DNA of 64,000 nucleotides from Pyxicephalus adspersus. Taxonomy: Eukaryota > Chordata > Amphibia > Anura > Pyxicephalidae. Each line of letters begins with the position of its first letter. The stretch's first letter is position 1. The stretch is from the NCBI RefSeq assembly GCF_032062135.1, contig NC_092858.1, positions 168,088,950 through 168,152,949 on the forward strand, in the 5' to 3' direction. The position numbers and the translations under genes were made by a program. The notes beneath the pieces were generated by a model. That model saw nothing but the letters and a program-made list of their open reading frames with translations, was not told where the DNA came from and searched no databases. Positions 1 through 12,222 of the stretch are shown here, piece by piece.

Positions 1-535
1 GTTCGTGTTCACCTGGTGCCTAATTCAGTGTTTCCTCTGTCCAGCTCCTGCGTTAACCCCTCATTGTCCAATCTGTTGGTTCCCAGCCAACTTCCCTGTC
101 CTGTTTCAGTGTTACTGTCTGTCCGTTGATATCCCTGCCTCCTGTTACTTCCAGTGTCTGCTGTGTTCCCTGTACCCGCAGTGGGCCCTGTGTCACTGGT
201 GTCTGTTTTCTGGATCGCTGGCAATTGACCCCTGGTGTGTGACTAGAACTCGCTTGCTGCCTGCCTCAACCTGGCCTTCCTCAACTATCCTTCTGCTTTG
301 TGATTTGGTACCGTGTTTTGCCCACCTCGGTGTGCCCAAGGACCGCAACCTGGAAGTAACCAGCGAGGCAGCATCCTCACCATTAGAGGCTCTGGAGAAA
401 ACCTGGTTACTGCTTAGACTCTGCACCTTGGCCCTTCTCAGGGCTCACCCCACCTCCGTGCAAGCCGTAGTGCCCCCTAGTGCTCCTGTTACTCCGTGCG
501 TGGTGCAGGAGGACTATTCTACTAGAGTAGAATAG
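1..535 (+). repeat. Pyrimidine-rich, GC-elevated block, probably repeat-derived
   Basis: The first 535 bases are clearly GC-richer and more CT-biased than the rest and are open for 176 codons on plus. The predicted peptide is Cys/Leu/Pro-rich and low in complexity, without a domain I recognise. The short periodic pieces (CCTGTTACTTCCAGTGTC, CCTGTTTCAGTGTTACTG) look like non-coding sequence of an amphibian retroelement rather than a gene. The block is cut by the window edge. Confidence 0.35.
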
Positions 536-539
536 AAAA

Positions 540-1005
540 GGTTACGCCTAACCCACACCCACTATCACCCAACTTATATACAATTAAATCACATTTACAC
601 GTATTTTGGTATAAATTAGCCACAACAGCCCTTTATTATTATATATAAAAACACAACATTTCCATATAAATCTAACATAGTTTTACTCTCAAGCATGTAA
701 AAACTTTTACTAGGCCAAGAAAGGTACTTAAATACAACACTTTTTCCTAAGGGGAGACACATTTTTGATTGTCCGGCCCCCAGCCACCATATACCATCTC
801 AGGGACAGGTATACCTGTCCCTGTTATCTGTTTTTTGGCAATTTTTTTCTGGGTTAAATATTGCCCTGCAACATTCAACCTGTTTGCTGTGTCTTGGGTA
901 GCAAAGCATCATCCCCATTCCTTGACTCTTTAGAGAGAATAACTGTGATAATATGTGGTGCCAATCTCAGCTGCTGTAGGTAGAATGGCATAGAGAGGAT
1001 TTATG
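540..1005. other. AT-rich intergenic stretch
   Basis: No gene or repeat recognised. The only notable piece is the short palindrome GGGACAGGTATACCTGTCCC at 801-820. Confidence 0.5.
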
Positions 1006-1231
1006 GGGCCTGATTTATCAAAGCTCTCCAAGACTGAAGAGGGAAGACAGTCATAGGAGATCCTGGGTGACCCAGCATGCTTGAAGTGAATTTCTCTAAA
1101 AGTCATTTTCTATTAATTGGCAAATGTTTTCACTCCTTGACCTGATCCATTCCACATTTCCTTGATCACCCAGGTTCTTCCATGATAATCTATCTTATTG
1201 ATTCATGGAGAGTTTTATTGAATCAGGCCTG
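1006..1231. mobile_element. Palindromic foldback element, copy 1
   Basis: Opens GGGGCCTGATTTATCAAAGC and closes TTTTATTGAATCAGGCCT, with arms AGACTGAAGAGGGAAGACAG and CTATCTTATTGATTCATGGA folding back. The centre is TTGGCAAATGTTTTC. The element could form a hairpin with arms of about 100 bases. Confidence 0.82.
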
Positions 1232-3966
1232 TGATGGCCACTGACTGGGCTGTGGGCATCTTAGATTTTTATTTTCAATCCTGCAAGGGTGATCCTAATG
1301 GGCATTCGGTGGTCAAAGAGAATGAGTTTAGCTTATTTAGCCCAAAACTTTAGCTTGAAAAACTGTCCAAGTTGTAAAGCGTTTTATGATTTGGTATCAT
1401 TTTGTTATATCTGGTATGTCCATAGCGTTTCTCATCTCTGGTTGCCACTATTTGTGTATTTTTTTAATAAAACTGAATTTGCTGGTTTTATTAAATTGCA
1501 TTATGGATACATTTGTGGTCTTGTGCTATCCAGCTTAATTTGTTTGATGTGTTTTATTTAGCAAGGCATTTATTATTATTACAATGTCAGCACTGGAATG
1601 CTTTTTATTAATTATTGTCACATTTTGTTATGTTGTGACTCACATTATACTAATAAGTTGAAGCCGAAGTGTGGGCAGATATAAAATACTCATGTTTAAC
1701 TCCATTATATATGAATGTATTCAAATCCTTTAATACAGTCTTAAAGTGTGTCCAAAGCCAAGATTTTTTTTAGGTTTCAGATAAAGTTGCAAATGCATAA
1801 AACTACCATTGGGGAGATTTGCTTTCACTTTCTTCCCTAAAGGAAAAATGTTTGTTTAAAGTGAGGGAACGACTGTCTTAGACAGGTTGTCATTAGACTG
1901 AGTGTTCCCATTGAAAGGTTTGCCCTTTATTCCCATTCTGGTGACCACTGAAAATATTATATTTTCCCTTATTGTCCACCTAGATGACAGTGGTCACCTG
2001 ATCAAAAAGAGAGGTCATAGACAGTCATATGAATTTTTAATCTAGTGCATGGCCAATGGTGGTGCCACAAAATATCCCCAAAAAATGTCAGGACCTTAAA
2101 GCACTTTTAAGAATATGCAATAAGGTAAATCATTAATGCAGAAAAGGACAGGCAATGTCTCTTCTTCAATTATCACTCCTTCCAATCTGATGACTATGGA
2201 TATCTGGCAAAAAGCTAAAATTCACATGTGCAGGAGTAATGTAATCCTTGTGATGGTGAGGGAACATTGAGCTTTGTGGGGTTTAGTTCCACTTTAAAGT
2301 AAGATATGTTTGATTTATTAATGTTTTTATGAGACTTTGGTGTATCATCAAATTCTCACTTTGGAATGCAAGCTTTTTTCTATTTGGGGCATGGGGCATT
2401 CCTGACCTCTCCTACGTATTTCTCTTTGTTCCTGGTCAGTGTAAAGGTCATGTGTTCACATAATGAAGACCCTCAGCTTTGTGGCATTGACACCATGTTC
2501 ACCTCTGCTTCCCAAACCAAGGGTGAAATGCTGACCTTTGGTACACTAAAAAAGAATGTTCATAAACGGTGTAAAATAAAGTAGATTTTTTTTGGTGTCC
2601 AAAAATTTCATTTTGTTTCCTTGGTTGGAAGATCAATTTTTTTTGGAAGTAGACACCATTATTGTCCTTGAATAAATTCATTGATACATTCACATATGAC
2701 AAAACTACTCAATGTTTTCTCTCTGCTCACAATGCTCTTCATGATGCTTCCAGTTATTCACATGCCTCTCAGGTGTTGTCTGAAAAACCATTGTAAAGGC
2801 TACAAAGAACAGATCAGGTACAGAAAGGTAAAATTAGTATACTTTCCAAGACATCTGAAGCACGTTGTATACATTTTATTATTTGCATATATAACATGTA
2901 CCTTAGGGCTCCAAAAAGAAAATTAACCGTCCACAGGAATTCTATGGTTTAACAAAACTTTGGATAGATTTCTCTTTTTCTTAACCATTATTTTTTTACT
3001 GCTATAATAAACTGGAAAACTGGAAAACCTAATTGAATCCCAAACCAATAAATGAGAACATACACTAATTGGTCAAAGGTCTATGGGTCTAAGGTCTACC
3101 CCTTCAAATTATTGAGTTCTGGTATTCTAATAAAAAGTATTGTTAATGTTACAGCATGCAAAGACTTTTTAGACAATTTGTGCTCTTCCATCATTTTGGT
3201 TAATGCCTTTTCTGGTTCAGTTCCTGAGCTCCATAGATACATTGTTTAAAAAGCTTGATGTGAAGGAACTCAAGTTGATGACACAAAGACCTACACTCTT
3301 TTACAAATGTTTGGGATAAATTCAGAATATTGACCGTGAGCAAAGTTTTCTTATACAACGTCAGTAACATACATTCAGCTTTTTTGGCACAATATTCCCA
3401 CACAATCACACACAGTCCTTTAGAAAGTATTCCCAGAAGAGTGGGGGCTGTTATAGCTGCAAAGTAGAGCCAACTTTGTAAAAAAAAGTGGGATGGGTTG
3501 AGTGGAATGACCAGCAAGTTCATAGGTGCAATGATTAGGTAGCCATAAACATTTGGCCATAAAATTTCCTTGGTGGGCTATGCAGTGCTTGAACCTGTGG
3601 ACATGGGTAGGAGGCCCAGGATGTTCTAGTATGAAGTCCGAATTTTCAGATAGTAACCCTCTTGGTTGGAATTGAATACAGGGTATTAGGCAAGAGCTCA
3701 GGACTACTAATTGAGTATTTTTGCTTGTGAAGTAACTTTTTAAAGTGAACCTTTTATCTGTCCAAGATTTGTCCAAGATTCGTATGTTTGACTTCTTAAG
3801 CAAGAGGACTCTTACATAGGACTGTATGCTTCCTTTGACCTTAATTTGACACTACATTGTGGGAAGGTTTAATGTGTTTTATGTGTTAGTCCAAACCTGG
3901 CAGTGCTGAGTATTTCTAAAGAAACCACCATATCTTTAGCTTATTGGTGCATCACAAATACTCCAA
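1232..3966. other. Unassigned intergenic sequence
   Basis: Open frames up to 127 codons occur on both strands (for example 3420-3803 minus), but none has a recognisable domain, codon bias or a homologous feel. 1740-2330 and 2580-2700 are plain AT-rich DNA. Confidence 0.5.
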
Positions 3967-4667
3967 TGGAAACTTGATTCAACAACAAAAAATGGGACTT
4001 TTAAAGCATTTAATACTTATCCATTAATAACCTTTTAAAATGTCAGCAAACAAATTTCCATATTAAAACAAAGTTAAATACAAAGTAACTTCCATGAAAG
4101 GAGGAGAGCTAACAAAATATATATCTCCTGAAGAAGCGGATGCTTATGCCGCGAAATGCATAGACAACTCTAGAACGAACAAATATTTCTATTTATCTGC
4201 AATTGTACACCATTCTTGGTGAAGATTTTATGTGATTTTTAGAGATGAAATGAATAAATGTTATTGTTTTAATGTTTGATATGATTTAAAATAAATTGAT
4301 ATATTTTGAATATAACCAATTGTTGTCACTGCCTTAAAAGTCCTAATTTTTTTTTGTATGTTTATCTCAATTGAACCCTCAATGCCCCACCTTATATGGG
4401 ATCTGCTCTGGGTTCCCTGACCCCTTTACTGCCGCTCTACATGTTCCATCTTCTGAATAAGCAAACTTTTATGTCTGCGAAAAGCGTTTAGTGGAAAATT
4501 CTTCTGGGACCAATTTTTCACAATTTCTTTCACTCATGGAGGTTATTTTATGTCTAACTCTGTTTTAATATGGATATTCAATATAGTTTGCTCCTGTTTT
4601 ATATGGTTATTTATGGATAAGTAGTATATGTCTTAAAAGTCCCATTTTTTGTTGGATCAAGTTTCCA
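3967..4667. mobile_element. 0.7-kb element with long terminal inverted repeats
   Basis: The left end TGGAAACTTGATTCAACAAC followed by AAAAAATGGGACTTTTAAAGC is repeated inverted at the right end (TCTTAAAAGTCCCATTTTTT then GTTGGATCAAGTTTCCA), about 37 bases with one short gap. The interior is non-coding and holds CTCCTGAAGAAGCGGATGC and a GCCGCGAAATGCATAG hairpin motif near 4128-4170. No target duplication is clear and the superfamily is unknown. Confidence 0.7.
4126..4172 (+). repeat. CCTGAAGAAG hairpin motif, copy 1
   Basis: CTCCTGAAGAAGCGGATGCT followed by TATGCCGCGAAATGCATAG. GCGG and CCGC can pair across TATGC-like centres. It lies inside the inverted-repeat element at 3967-4667. Confidence 0.6.
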
Positions 4668-4764
4668 AGAACAAGTTGACCTGCCTTTGGTTCAAGTGAT
4701 CTTGCATGGCTTCCCAAGACTGGCATTTTGCTGTTATGGTGGTACCCTGTCACATGCAGTAGAC

Positions 4765-5093
4765 CATCGGTCACCAACCTTTTCAGGTCTGCAGACCACT
4801 AAAATCACCAGCTCCCGACCGTGCATTCCATAGGAGCCAGGTGTCACTTAAAGGTGGAAAAACCTCCCCCAGAGTGACGTCATTATCATATAACCCTGCC
4901 CTCTCTCCCATCGCAGATCTGAGCCTGTAATGGGTGAGTGGGCGAACCTGGGAACTGCTCGGGGCATGTGGTCTGTGACTCTGGCCGGTGCGTCTCCCCA
5001 GCGGGGTCCTTCTCCTGACCCCGCTTGGGGATGCACCGACCAGAGCCGTGGACCCCCAAAATTTTTCCGAGGACCACCAGTTGGCGACCGCTG
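4765..5093 (+). mobile_element. hAT-like MITE, GC-richer family
   Basis: Starts CATCGGTCACCAACCTTTTC and ends CCAGTTGGCGACCGCTG, inverted repeats. The flanks CAGTAGAC and CAATCGAC match at 6 of 8 positions. The interior (CCCCCAGAGTGACGTCATTA) is much richer in GC than its surroundings and gives rise to several spurious open frames. Confidence 0.75.
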
Positions 5094-5101
5094 CAATCGA
5101 C

Positions 5102-5735
5102 TACAAACAGCAGTACTGGAACAACATTGCACAGGTGTTGGGCAATGTTGGGCAAAGAGCAGCAGCAGACCAAAAATTATAAAAAAAAAAGAATTTTAGC
5201 AAACTAAAATGCAATTGTTTATGATGCATAGTGTTCTAGCAAACCAAATGTCATCTAGTTAGGGTTTGGATCTTCCTGAAATACTACAAAACATTTCACT
5301 GTATATAATTAGATTGACATCATCTAGCCCGATGGTATTTTAGCAACAAAAGCCCTAATTGATTGTGATGGTTTCTTCCATGGTCTCATTTGTATATCTA
5401 ATCAATAGTGAAATCATAAAAGCCCTTTCTTTTAACCTTGCGATGACAGTTTATCAAAGCAGAGTATTTTTAAACAAGGCAATGAGAACATCTAATGAGG
5501 GGAGGAGAAGGCCTGCGTGGCAAAGACAGCCGGCTCCGTCTACATGTCAACACATTTTCCAGCCTGATTGCCCGTGTCATGAGGATAATGCTTCCAAATT
5601 ACATGTTTCCCCTCCTAGGATGTGAACGCCGCTTTAAATTACGACGTACTTCTGTCATCTGCAAAGCAGCTCTGCCTCATTGGCTGTTCTGGCTACTTAG
5701 TCTTTCCATAAAATTTGTTATTTAAAAAGTGATGT
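5102..5735. other. Unassigned sequence, possibly unique
   Basis: No repeat family recognised. 5480-5690 has a balanced composition and several CpG sites, unlike the flanking MITE and LINE, and could be constrained non-coding DNA. This is only an impression. Confidence 0.3.
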
Positions 5736-8413
5736 AACCAGATTTTTCCACAGCAAAAAGCTTAGACGCACTAGACAAAACTCTTCATAAGATAAACAAT
5801 ATAGTTGGTTTGCATAAATGGGTCAGGAAAAATACAGTACCCCATATACTATATTTACTGGAATATCAATCAATCTAAATACAAACCAAAAAGCGATTTT
5901 TTTCTTGAGAATACAAGTAACTGCTTTGATTTGAGTATAAACCTAGGAAACAAAACTTGTCCATCACTGCTAACAAAGTAATAAACAGAATTGGCAATAA
6001 AATAAATACATAATTACATTTATGGTGGGTTATTTTAAAACTTTTTTTAAAAAGGGGAAATAATTAAAATGTGCTCAGTGTTTATCTTTTTCCCCTTTTT
6101 TACATGTTAAAATATTTTATTATAAAAGTATTTTGATCTGGCCCAGATTAGCTGTATAGAGGAAGTGCATACACAATCACAGTGGAGGTCACAGGCCGCA
6201 CACTTGGTACAGTTGCCATCACAATTCAGGCAATTGTTAGATGAGAAAGTGAAATATGCTATTTCTTAGATTGCTAGGAGGTTTCCTGAATGGGGAAATA
6301 AACCTGGTAAATACTTAGCAAATGTACTATGAAAGTTCCTCCTAAATATCTAAGATAAAGAACAAATCTGGGCCCTTGGTCCATCTTGCACAAGAGATGG
6401 CAGCAGTGTTTAGAGATTTTTATCAAGATCTTTACCATGTGCGTGAGGAGGAATCTCCTGAAACATTGACTGTTAGAAGGGGAAAATGAATCGCTATCTC
6501 GATAAAGCTAATTCACTCAGATTATCTCGGGAGGTGCTAATGGAAATGGAACGGGATATATCTGAAAGTGAGTTGGTCCATATATCGCCTATATTATCCC
6601 CTCGTGGATTTATCTTGATCAGACAGGATTCATTCCAGGTAGAGAGGCGAGAGATTAATCTACATGGGTTCTTTCTTTAGTGCATCATGTTTGCAGGTAT
6701 AGCCAGACCTCCCTTCTCTTACCTACTGACACCAAGAAAGCTTTTGACGGGGTGGACTGACTGTACTTGTGTATGACTTTGGAACATTTGAGTCTTGGCC
6801 CTAAGATGCTAAATTGGATCACGTCTTTGTATTCATGTCCTACCACCACGGTTTGTGTCAATGGTACATTGTCTGCCTCTTTTCAGACATTGTCTGCCTC
6901 CATAATGGCACTAGGCAGGGGTGTCCATTATCGCCTCTGCTTTTTGCCATATTGTTGGAGCCATTTTTGAATACAGTTCGGTTAAATGCAGATGTGCAAG
7001 TTAATAAAATTGGTACATAAACTGGCGGCATATGCCGATGATGTATTGTTTTTTATTCAACAGCATGATTTTTCTCTCCCTAACTTGTTAGGAGAGTTTT
7101 CTGAGTTTGGTCATCTTTCTAATTTTAAGATTAATCTATCTAAATCTGAAATTTTGAATAATATTATTCCAGGATGGGTAATGCAGAGGTTGAGAGATAG
7201 TTTTCCATTTGTATGTTGCCATAAATCACTGACATATTTAGGCATTGAAATTACGACATCTTTAACAGGGCTATTTCTGGCAAATCATATCTCTTTGGTA
7301 AATACTATTGGACCAGATCTTTTAAAATGGAAACAGTTGCACCTCTCTTGGATAGGAAAAGTTAATGTAGTAAAAATGAATGTTCTCCCTAGGGTGGTAT
7401 TTATTTTTCAAATGCTACCCATACAGCTCCCATTTTCTTTTTGTAAATGTCTTAATAAATTGGTAACTACATTTATTTGGTACCCTTCGTTAGCTAGGGT
7501 CTCTCGGAGATCACTCTTTCATCTTAAAACAAAGGGAGATCCGGGATTACCAGACTTTAAACAATACCACCGGGCTACTATTTTAAATCGAATATTCAAT
7601 TGGAAATATGTGTTGCTAAGAGCTGGGTTAACCTAGATATATATCTTTGTTCTGCCAATTTAAGTACAATATTTTGCCTGCCGAAGCAATTTAGAGCTTT
7701 AGGCCCAAATACTTCACCTCTTACTATTATTACTCTTCAGTTTTGGGATGCCTTGCATAGACAACAAGGATGGCAATACAACTCTCCCTTACTTCCCATT
7801 ACTGGACATTCTTTTTTTCCCCAGGATTTCAGTCACCTTCTTTCTTGGGTCAACAAACTAATTCTAGACTACTCTTATATCAAGTGTTGATGAGAACTTT
7901 GGTTCGCCCTCTTGCTCAGATTGTGCATGAGGAAAGGTGTAAGACAAATCATGATTGGCAGTACACACAATTATGCCACTTTGTGCAGTCTTTGCTTCGC
8001 CCTATACGTACAGGCACAGAACTTACGCCCCTAGAAGATATGTTGAAAGGCAATGATAGGCCTCCTCATACGGTGTCTTTGCTGTACAAGTATTTAAACA
8101 CTCAACGCCCAAGAATTTCCTCAGTATTTGGCAAAGTCGGAAATTAAATTAAATAGTACTCTTTTGGCACCTCAGAAAAAAGTAATATTAAATCTGGCAC
8201 TTAAGACATCTTTAAGTGCTAAGAAACAGGAGAATAATTTTCAACTTTCTAGATAGTATTATGCCCCCACACAACTACATCGATTTTCCCCTCATGAATC
8301 TGCACTTTGTTGGAGAGGATGTAGACAGCAGGGTACTTTGTCGCATATATGGTGGCAATGCCCTGTGATTGCAAAGTATTGGAAAAGGATTTTACAAAAG
8401 ATTGAAATTATTA
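5736..8413 (+). pseudogene. L1/Tx1-type LINE ORF2 remnant, copy 1 of a tandem pair
   Basis: This is a decayed non-LTR retrotransposon ORF2 in several plus-strand frames. Visible landmarks in order: DRANSLR-type linker (about 6490-6560), NGTRQGCPLSPLLFA (about 6900-6950), the catalytic YADD motif of reverse transcriptase (near 7030-7040), the longest open piece with LTYLGIEI and GKVNVVKMNVLPR (6986-7636), and the C-terminal zinc-knuckle-like C-x3-C-x7-H-x4-C at 8308-8361, characteristic of L1-clade ORF2. Frameshifts separate the NGTRQGC and YADD blocks, and stops break the rest. No endonuclease domain is seen. The copy opens with a fragment of the C-terminal region (5736-5880) that recurs at 8414, which marks it as the first unit of a head-to-tail repeat. 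It cannot make a working enzyme as it stands. Confidence 0.88.
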
Positions 8414-9732
8414 AACCAGATTTTTCCACAGCAAAAAGCTTAGACGCACTAGACAAAACTCTTCATAAGATAAACAATATAGTTGGTTTGCATAAATGGG
8501 TCAGGAAATTTACAGTACCCCATATACTGTATATACTGGAATATCAATCAATCTAAATACAAACCAAAAGACAAGATTTTTCTTGAGAATACAAGTAACT
8601 GCTTTGACTTGAGTATAAACCTAGGAAACAAAACTCGCCCATCACTGCTAACACAGAAATAAACCGAATTGGAAATAAAATAAATTCATGATGGGTCATT
8701 TTAAAACTTTTTTTAAAAGGGGGAAATAATTAAAATGTGCTCAGTCTGTTTATCTTTTTCCCCTTGTTTACATGTTAAAATATTTTAATATAAACGTATT
8801 TTGATCTGGCCCAGATTAGGTGTATAGAGGAAGTGCATACACAATCACAGTGGAGGTCGCAGGCCGCACACTAGGTAGAGTTGCGGTCAAAATTCAAGCA
8901 ATGTTAGATGAGAAAGCGAAATATGCTATTTCTAAGGTTTCTAGGAGGTTTTCTGAATGGGGCAATATACCTGGTAAATACTTAGCAAATGTACTTAGAA
9001 ATATGAAAGTTCCTCTTAAATAGGAACAAATAAGAAAAAGAACAAATCTGGGGCCTTGGTTCATCTTGCACAAGTGATAGCAGCAGTATATAGAGATTTT
9101 TATATTAATCACTACCTCGATAGAGCTAATTCACTCAGATTCCCCCGGGAGGGGCTAATGGAAATGGAACGGGATATATCTGAAAGTGAGTTGGGTAGGG
9201 CTATTAAGTCCACACCTACGGGCAAAGCTCCAGGCCCAGACGGCTTCTCCCTGGGATATTACAGGCATTATCAAAATAAACTCCTTCCTCAGCTTTGTAA
9301 ATATGTTACCTACCTGGTAGAGGGAGTTTTTTTGTGTGAAGATACTTTGAGGGGCCATATATCGGTGTTACCTAAGATGGATAAGGATCCTACTCTTTGT
9401 TCTAGTTTTCGCCCCAATCTCGCTACTTAAAGTGGATATAAAATTGTTTGCGAAGGTGCTATCTATGAGATTGCAAGCTATTATCCCCTCGTGGATTCAT
9501 CTTGATCAGACAGGATTCATTCCAGGTAGAGAAGCGAGAGATTAATCTACATGGGTTCTTTCTTTAGTGCATCATGTTTGCAGGTATAGCCAGACCTCCC
9601 TTCTCTTATCTACTGACGCTAAGAAAGCTTTTGACTGGGTGGACTGACTGTACTTGTGTATGACTTTGGAACATTTGAGTCTTGGCCCTAAGATGCTAAA
9701 TTGGATCACGTCTTTGTATTCATGTCCTACCA
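8414..9732 (+). pseudogene. L1/Tx1-type LINE ORF2 remnant, copy 2 of a tandem pair (truncated)
   Basis: This segment repeats 5736 to about 6840 at an offset of about 2.62-2.68 kb, allowing for gaps. It retains the conserved reverse-transcriptase entry motif STPTGKAPGPDGFS (about 9211-9252) and the following HISVLPK and SSFRPN pieces, which copy 1 lost in a deletion near 6574-6590. Conversely it lacks about 50 bases present near 6425-6480. It stops at 9732, in the stretch that in copy 1 leads to NGTRQGC. The AT-rich tail after it ends in C and T runs near 9883-9913 and may be a LINE 3' end, but that is not certain. Confidence 0.85.
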
Positions 9733-11904
9733 TAATAATTGGAAGGACATTCACTTGGATTGCTGTTTTTGTTTTGAATGTTTTGTCATGCGTATGTTAG
9801 TATGTGTGGAAAGTAATGGAGGAAAATTATGTTTGTTAGTAGGTTGATTTTCACGTATTGATATATAAGGCCATTAGAGACCCCCCCTTTTTTTTTTTGT
9901 TTTTTTTTTTTTAAATCAATTATGATGGGTCACTTGATCTTAACTGATCTTTTGTGCATTATTGTTGACCACCAGTAGATGGCACTTTGTCCTCATGTTA
10001 AATGTGTAACAAACTCATGTCTCCAAAGGTAAGAGTTTGATGCATAATTTATATGGGAACACAAAGCCCTCTAGTGGCATGGCTCAAGTATAAACCAAGG
10101 CTCTTTTTAAAGGCATATTAAGGAAAAAAAATGATTTATATAGAGTATAAATGTATATGCTTGGCCAGGATGAGAGTTTGTGTTCTTATATAGATAATGT
10201 AAGATATGGCCAAGAGCTGGTTGGATCAAACCATCTTATATTGGGCCTTGGAAGAATGGATTCCATTCCAATCAGGTAACATTTGCTTCTGTTTTTACAT
10301 ACAAAACATGTGGATTTTCCTCCAAATTATTAAGTAGAAGGATTTCTGGTAAAAATGCACTGTTATTTCTACAGACATGCAAATAAAGTTTATACATTTA
10401 AACTCTTGAAACTTTGCAGTACCAGTTTGGAGAAGAACCTATTCTGTTTCAGCTTGAGTGTACCTCTGTGTGTAAAGCCAGCTACATAAAGGCTTAGTTT
10501 AATAAATTTGGTGTTGAGGAACTTAACTCTATTCAACGCCTTTACAACACGTAAAAATGTTGATTATGGAAAACCCTTTCTGGAGGGGTTGTGGGGGGGT
10601 ATGGGGCTCTGCCATATGTATGAAGAATATACACTAAATTGTAATTTACTTGCATTAAAGTTGCCAAATACATATATCATTTTTGTCTAAGAAAAAAAGA
10701 TTTTAATGCATTTCTTTCACACAGAGAAGATGTGATGGATGACAGAATCTCAGCGGTTTTCTGTATAAAGTAATCTGATCACTGCAGACGTTGATGTCTT
10801 GCAGTAGAAGAGGAAAGAGGATGGTTTGCCTCTAAATATGGATCAGCTATTATATCTGCTTAAGAGGGAAAAATTCCTTAACTTGGGGACGAGTAAAGGA
10901 CGATTTAGACCGGGGGCTTTAGGATGGGGAAATTCAACTATAAATTCCTTTGTCTCCTTTGCAGGTTCCTATTTTCTAGGGGAATTATTCCCATGTGTAT
11001 CCCAGCTTCATGAGCCATATCTTTTATTTTCATATTTGGTTGATTGCCATGTGTTTTTTATACAAGTAGAGCTCATGTATATACTAAACAAAATGGCTGA
11101 TGTATTATTTTGTTGTAATGATAAGGTTGTAATTGCTATTCGTGCATATTGTTTTATCTACAGTCCCAAGATACAAGAACTGAATTCTGGGAGTGGAATC
11201 TATGAGATGGATTCTAAAATTTAATGAAAAAAACTTGGAGGCTTTCCTTGGGCACACACGGACAAAATGCCTGGACACGTTCCATGTGTATTTTTATTTC
11301 GTTGTGCTCAGTGAAGAGCTTCATTTTTGCAATTTCTCTATCTATAGTGTCATTAAAATGCTTTTCTTAAGCTGCCTGACAGTTTTTCCAGTTCATTGCA
11401 AAGCCAATAAACATAGAATTGTAATCAAATTTGATCGGGTTAACAGTACAAAAGTTGTTTCTGTTATACAGGGCAGACAACTCTCCTGTCCCAGCTCCAA
11501 GCATTTCTTAAAGCTGCTCGTTTCAGCTATGGGCTGTCATGTACCTTGGTAACAATTTATATCAGATGAGCTTGACCAGGTTGTGGGTCCTCACAGTAGT
11601 TCATTTAGAATGGGTAAAGTGTAAAATTCAAGGAGCCACCAGAGATCCCTAAAATGAACAGCTTTGCTGTGGATAACTTCTAGGTTGTAGCCCTCGGACA
11701 TAACGGAGCAGGCAGCTGAGTGAGGTGCCAGGACAGCAGCCTCGAAATCTGGAATCAACCAAAGGTCAGGACAAGCAGCAAGCTGGTGCATGCAGGAGTC
11801 AATACCCAATAAAGTACTATCATGGTAAGTGTGAAAACAGAAGGCACAGGAACACAAAAGGTCAAAGGCCAAAGCGGTACTCAGGCCCTGGATATGTGTG
11901 ACAG
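9733..11904. other. Unassigned intergenic sequence
   Basis: Holds the possible LINE tail (9733-9915), the small inverted repeat at 9966 and otherwise no recognised element. Open frames at 10826-11224 and 11193-11552 have no domain I recognise. 11680-11850 resembles repeat-type sequence (GTCAGGACAAGCAGCAAGCT) but I cannot name it. Confidence 0.4.
9966..10082. repeat. Small inverted repeat with CTCF-like cores
   Basis: ACCACCAGTAGATGGCACTT at the left faces GCCCTCTAGTGGCATGG at the right, an inverted repeat of about 25 imperfect bases over 115. CCAGTAGATGGCAC (9972-9985, plus) and CCACTAGAGGGC (10066-10077, minus) fit or nearly fit the CTCF core CCASYAGRKGGCRS in convergent orientation. It may simply be a tiny MITE. 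Confidence 0.4.
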
Positions 11905-12222
11905 GTAGAGGAAAGACAAGGCCTTCACGTGGGTGTCAGGAGTAGGAAAGATAAGACCCAGCATGTTTATGGCAGGAGGGAAAGTACAGGTCCCCAACAT
12001 ATGTGACCAGTGAAGAAAGGACAAGGCCCTGGTTTGTATGTGGCTGGAGGAGGGAAGGACAAAGCCATGGCATGTGTGGGGTTGGGGTTAGGAAAAGTCA
12101 CAGCCTTGGTTTGTTTGTGGCTGGAGGAGAGAAGGTCAAGGCCATGGGTTGTCTGGGGGCAGAAGGCATGTGTAGGTGTGGAGGAAGGACAAGATCTTGG
12201 CATTTGTGGGGCAGGTGGTAGA
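11905..12222. repeat. Minisatellite, about 35-40-bp unit
   Basis: About eight degenerate units of the form AAGGACAAGGCCNTGGTTTG then TNTGTGGCTGGAGGAGGG follow each other, for example starting near 12015, 12054 and 12093. Copies differ at many sites and vary in length. Proline-rich minus-strand and glycine-rich plus-strand frames over it are artefacts of the repeat. Confidence 0.8.

Noticed and set aside
5..535. 176-codon open frame at the left edge, plus strand
   Set aside because: Cys/Leu/Pro-rich, low-complexity peptide in CT-biased DNA; no domain, and it looks like non-coding repeat sequence that happens to lack stops.
6986..7636. 216-codon frame as a host gene
   Set aside because: It carries the YADD reverse-transcriptase motif and is part of a broken LINE.
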